NCBI GenBank assembly: GCA_039822105.1
Contig: JBCBMW010000014.1
Span: 1 to 64,000 of the forward strand
DNA length: 64,000 nucleotides
Origin: Parvularcula sp039822105
Lineage (GTDB): Bacteria; Pseudomonadota; Alphaproteobacteria; Caulobacterales; Parvularculaceae
Direction of reading: 5' to 3'
Position 1 is the stretch's first letter. Each line of letters begins with the position of its first letter. Positions 61,470 through 64,000 of the stretch are shown here, piece by piece. Made by a program: the position numbers and the translations under genes. Below the pieces are notes generated by a model, which saw nothing but the letters and a program-made list of their open reading frames with translations, had not been told where the DNA came from and ran no database searches.

Positions 61470-62138
61470 ATGCTTTCACAACTTGTTGTTCTGACAGCTC
61501 TTTTGCAGAGCGTTTATCCTGCGGATAGCGGCGGAACGTGCGAGGGACTGGGCTGTGCCGCGGCTTGGGGGCAAGATGATGGTTTTCGGGCATCGGAGGA
61601 GCTGCTCGGCTGGACCATTGAGCCGCCGACGCCTGCGCGGGATGCTGAGCTGACAGAGCTTGATCGCTTGTCACAGTCGTCCTCAGGTGCCGGCTTCATG
61701 ACCGGTCTTTATGGCGGCGGCGGGGAGGACCTGCGGCGACCGATTTCGGTGTCCTTGCGGGCGCTAAACAAGGTAACGGCTCAGTTTATCGATCTCGAGG
61801 TGCCCATCGGCGAGCCGCAAAGCTTTGGCACCCTGACAGTGCTGCCGCGGACATGCAGCACCCGCCCACCGGAAGAGTTCCCTGAAACGACCGTCTTCCT
61901 CGAGGTTTACTCAGGTGAGAACGATATCGCGGGTCGCCGCGCCTTGGGCGTGCGTGAAGAGATGCAGCAGCCGAGCCTGACGCGGGTCAGCCTCGACGAC
62001 GAAATTGACGTGACAACGCTTGGTGAGCCGCTGTTCACCGGCTGGATGTTCGCCTCAACACCGTCGCTCAACGCCCTTGAGCATCCGACCTATGATGTCT
62101 GGGTGACCGACTGCACGATGATCGAACCCGACGTTTGA
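61470..62138 (+). CDS. DUF2155 domain protein
   Basis: A 222-residue exported protein. A signal peptide ends near residue 18, then about 80 low-complexity residues and a C-terminal DUF2155 domain (SFGTLTVLPRTCSTRPPEEFPETTVFLEVY; LFTGWMFASTPSLNALEHPTYDVWVTDC). Function unknown, but the family is regularly adjacent to NDUFA12 and aat in alphaproteobacteria. The last 49 bases overlap aat, tail to tail. Confidence 0.9.
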   Translation: MLSQLVVLTALLQSVYPADSGGTCEGLGCAAAWGQDDGFRASEELLGWTIEPPTPARDAELTELDRLSQSSSGAGFMTGLYGGGGEDLRRPISVSLRALNKVTAQFIDLEVPIGEPQSFGTLTVLPRTCSTRPPEEFPETTVFLEVYSGENDIAGRRALGVREEMQQPSLTRVSLDDEIDVTTLGEPLFTGWMFASTPSLNALEHPTYDVWVTDCTMIEPDV

Positions 62139-62737
62139 TCGCCAGCGGCGCTAAAATCGCCTTGAACCTCAAGCGCCTTCGCCAAGCGACGCTCATAGAC
62201 ATCGTCCGGTAGCTCAACAGCTCCGAACCGCGCGAGGTGCGGTGTCAAAAACTGCGTATCGAGAAGGCGATATCCGCCAATCCTGAGACGGCCGATCAGG
62301 TGGCAAAGGGCGACTTTGCTGGCGTCTGTAACCAGGCTGAACATGCTCTCGCCAAAAAAGGCGCCAGCAATCGAAACGCCGTAGAGCCCACCGACGAGCT
62401 CACCATCCAAGTGGCACTCCACCGAATGCGCATGCCCTTGGTCGTGGAGCGCCGTGTAGGCGGCCAAAATGTCGTCGTTGATCCAGGTGTCATCGCGGCC
62501 AGCCTCGGGGCTCGCGCAAAGTTTTATCACCTTTTCAAAGTTTTGGTCGACATAGACGTCGAAGACATCTTGCTTCACGATCTTTTTCAACGATCGCGGC
62601 ATATGGAACGCGTCCAGTGGGAAAACCCCCCGTTCCTTGGGTTTCACCCACATCAGCGCGTCACTGTCCCGCGCCTCACCCATAGGAAAGTAGCCAAGCC
62701 GGTAAGCTTGCAGCAACAGATCTGGTGAAAGCTTCAC
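62090..62737 (-). CDS. aat: leucyl/phenylalanyl-tRNA--protein transferase
   Basis: Aat adds Leu or Phe to N-terminal Lys or Arg of proteins, marking them for ClpAP through ClpS. It has 215 residues, the family length, with AYRLGYFPMGE, RGVFPLDAFHMPRSL, HSVECHLDGELVGGLYGVSIAGAFFGESMF and a RLLDTQFLTPHLARFGA block. GTG at 62737 is the start; longer upstream sequence reads antisense to the M14 gene. Tail-to-tail overlap with DUF2155. Confidence 0.95.
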   Translation of the reverse strand: MKLSPDLLLQAYRLGYFPMGEARDSDALMWVKPKERGVFPLDAFHMPRSLKKIVKQDVFDVYVDQNFEKVIKLCASPEAGRDDTWINDDILAAYTALHDQGHAHSVECHLDGELVGGLYGVSIAGAFFGESMFSLVTDASKVALCHLIGRLRIGGYRLLDTQFLTPHLARFGAVELPDDVYERRLAKALEVQGDFSAAGDQTSGSIIVQSVTQTS

Positions 62738-62824
62738 AACATTGTCCGCTGGGGCGACGCGCCCTAGACCCTTGTTTTTTGGTCCCCCGCTCCGGGACCA
62801 GCCCAGGGCGGAGGAGCACCGCGA

Positions 62825-63955
62825 ATGACCATTACCATCACCAAGGACTTTGAGTGCGGCAATATCAGCGTGGTGAGCGCTGAACACCCCGCCGACATCC
62901 GTGTCGAGATCGAGATGGATGGCAAGGCCAATTTCTTCCAATGGTTCTACTTCAAAGTGAAGGCGCCAGCGGGCCCCCGCACGATTTCCTTCATGAACGC
63001 GGCCAAGGCGTCCTATCCCGGCGGTTGGGAAGACTACCAAGCGTGCTACACGATTGACGGCGAGAACTGGCTGCGTGCACCGACACGCTACGACAATGGT
63101 GTGCTGACGATTGAGCACTCTATCCCGGCCGACGAGTGCACCTACGCCTATTTCCCTCCTTACACGGCGACTGAGAACGAAGCCTTTCTCGACAAAATGG
63201 GCGCGAGGCCTGACGTCACGCGGATGCCGCTTGGCAAGAGCCTGGACGGTCGCCCGATCGATGTCTTGCGCTTTGGCGAAGAGGGCGAAGGCAAGCGGGT
63301 CATCTGGGTGATCGGCCGTCAGCACCCGGGCGAGTCCATGGGCTCATTCTTTGTTGAGGGGTTCTGCGAAGGTCTTCTGCAGGACGACAATCCGATGGCG
63401 ACGGGCTTGCTCGAAGCCGCTGTTGTGTATGTTGTACCGATGATGAACCCCGACGGCGTCTATCGCGGTCACCTTCGGACCAACACAGCCGGGATGGACC
63501 TCAACCGGTCCTGGGCCGAGCCATCGATGGAAATGAGCCCTGAGGTCAAAGTCGTCCGCGATAAGATGGATGAGACGGGCTGTGATCTCTTCCTCGATGC
63601 CCATGGTGATGAGGCGATCGCCAACAATTTCATCGCGGGCTCTGAGGGCATTCCAAGTTGGCAGCCGCGTCTGGCGGAGCTTCTCTCGACGTTCAAGAAC
63701 CAGCTCATCCAGGCAACTCCAGACTTTCAAGACAAAGAGGGCTATCCTATTGCACCCTCGGGCAAAGCCAACTTGCGGATCGCCAACAATGCCATCGGCG
63801 AACGGTTCCGGTGCCTCTCCATGACCCTCGAGATGCCGTTCAAAGACGCCAAGACCAACCCCAAGCCGCAAGAGGGCTGGTCGCCCCGTCGCTGCAAGGA
63901 GCTTGCAGGTCACACGATCACGGTGATGAACCGCATCGCATCGCGCTTGCGCTAG
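62825..63955 (+). CDS. M14 cytosolic-type carboxypeptidase
   Basis: A 376-residue M14 metallopeptidase without a signal peptide. An N-terminal beta domain of about 120 residues (DGKANFFQWFYFKVK) precedes the catalytic domain with zinc ligands His167 and Glu170 (HPGE) and His260 (LDAHGDE), plus NPDGVYRGHLRTN. This layout, including the N-terminal beta domain, is that of the cytosolic carboxypeptidase (AGTPBP1-like) branch that removes C-terminal Glu from proteins in eukaryotes. The bacterial substrate is unknown. Adjacent to aat. Confidence 0.9.
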   Translation: MTITITKDFECGNISVVSAEHPADIRVEIEMDGKANFFQWFYFKVKAPAGPRTISFMNAAKASYPGGWEDYQACYTIDGENWLRAPTRYDNGVLTIEHSIPADECTYAYFPPYTATENEAFLDKMGARPDVTRMPLGKSLDGRPIDVLRFGEEGEGKRVIWVIGRQHPGESMGSFFVEGFCEGLLQDDNPMATGLLEAAVVYVVPMMNPDGVYRGHLRTNTAGMDLNRSWAEPSMEMSPEVKVVRDKMDETGCDLFLDAHGDEAIANNFIAGSEGIPSWQPRLAELLSTFKNQLIQATPDFQDKEGYPIAPSGKANLRIANNAIGERFRCLSMTLEMPFKDAKTNPKPQEGWSPRRCKELAGHTITVMNRIASRLR

Positions 63956-63958
63956 CCC

Positions 63959-64000
63959 TTGCCGAGCAAGCCACATGTTGCGGTCATCGGCGGTGGCCCG
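63959..64000 (+). CDS. start of a probable FAD/NAD-binding flavoprotein (partial)
   Basis: Fourteen codons from a TTG run off the window end: PSKPHVAVIGGGP, a beta strand followed by the first glycines of a Rossmann dinucleotide-binding motif (VIGGGPAG in related flavoproteins). It could be a glucose-inhibited division-type or other FAD oxidoreductase. Only the N-terminus is visible, so identity is not established. Confidence 0.5.
   Translation, partial: MPSKPHVAVIGGGP

Overview
The window is a gene-dense stretch (roughly 60% GC) of an alphaproteobacterial chromosome. No rRNA is present, so the genus cannot be fixed. The best clues are a CcrM-type GANTC methyltransferase behind a CtrA-like promoter, a TrcR/DUF1013 cell-cycle regulator, an NDUFA12-type complex I accessory subunit beside DUF2155 and aat, the order smc-dsbA-like-dciA-mutY, and the order moxR-DUF58-DUF4159 followed by sppA, DUF1285, nudix and cca. 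Together they suggest a free-living, probably aerobic and possibly marine member of the Caulobacterales/Hyphomonadaceae/Parvularculales side of the class. Most of the window is ordinary chromosomal backbone. I see no insertion sequence, prophage or CRISPR array.

Layout. 1-10.3 kb: aroA, a Kef-type antiporter, an MFS carrier, a Cu/Zn-SOD-like lipoprotein, gyrA, an SRPBCC protein, coaD and two tandem cyclophilins. 10.3-18 kb: a TerB-like protein, an Hsp15-like RNA-binding protein, a second MFS carrier, a large secreted M14 peptidase and topA. 18-26 kb: one tightly packed leftward operon, moxR, DUF58, BatA/DUF4159, a VWA membrane protein, a small lipoprotein and xerC. 26-30.5 kb: sppA, DUF1285, a CoA pyrophosphatase and cca. 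30.5-39.2 kb: smc, a DsbA-like thiol lipoprotein and dciA facing left, mutY facing right, then ccrM, rnhB and a radical SAM protein facing left. 39.2-43.7 kb: a MATE pump, a VPxPA-CTERM surface protein, trcR, a small membrane protein and queA. 43.7-51.2 kb: a serine hydrolase and an exporter operon (RND/MMPL pump, LolA-like protein, outer-membrane barrel, TetR) facing a second, divergent TetR across a clean palindromic operator; then a GNAT acetyltransferase. 51.4-59.5 kb: tgt, a MipA/OmpV porin-like protein, an S8 serine protease/autotransporter and a TPR hybrid histidine kinase. 59.5-64 kb: tRNA-Lys, an SDR, an I78 inhibitor lipoprotein, NDUFA12, DUF2155, aat, an M14 cytosolic-type carboxypeptidase, and the first codons of a probable flavoprotein.

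The strongest unusual items are: (1) an S8 protease/autotransporter whose mature N-terminus is a run of about 14 near-perfect heptads (consensus YGSLDAF) written with varied synonymous codons; (2) a tRNA-guanine transglycosylase with Ser at two of its three zinc-cysteine positions; (3) a SodC-like lipoprotein that keeps its copper ligands but has Ala at the zinc-aspartate position; (4) a ccrM leader with two GANTC sites and a CtrA-like box; and (5) a perfect 8-1-8 palindrome between a TetR gene and an RND exporter operon. Start codons are inferred by eye from Shine-Dalgarno spacing and family N-termini; doubtful ones are noted in the entries.
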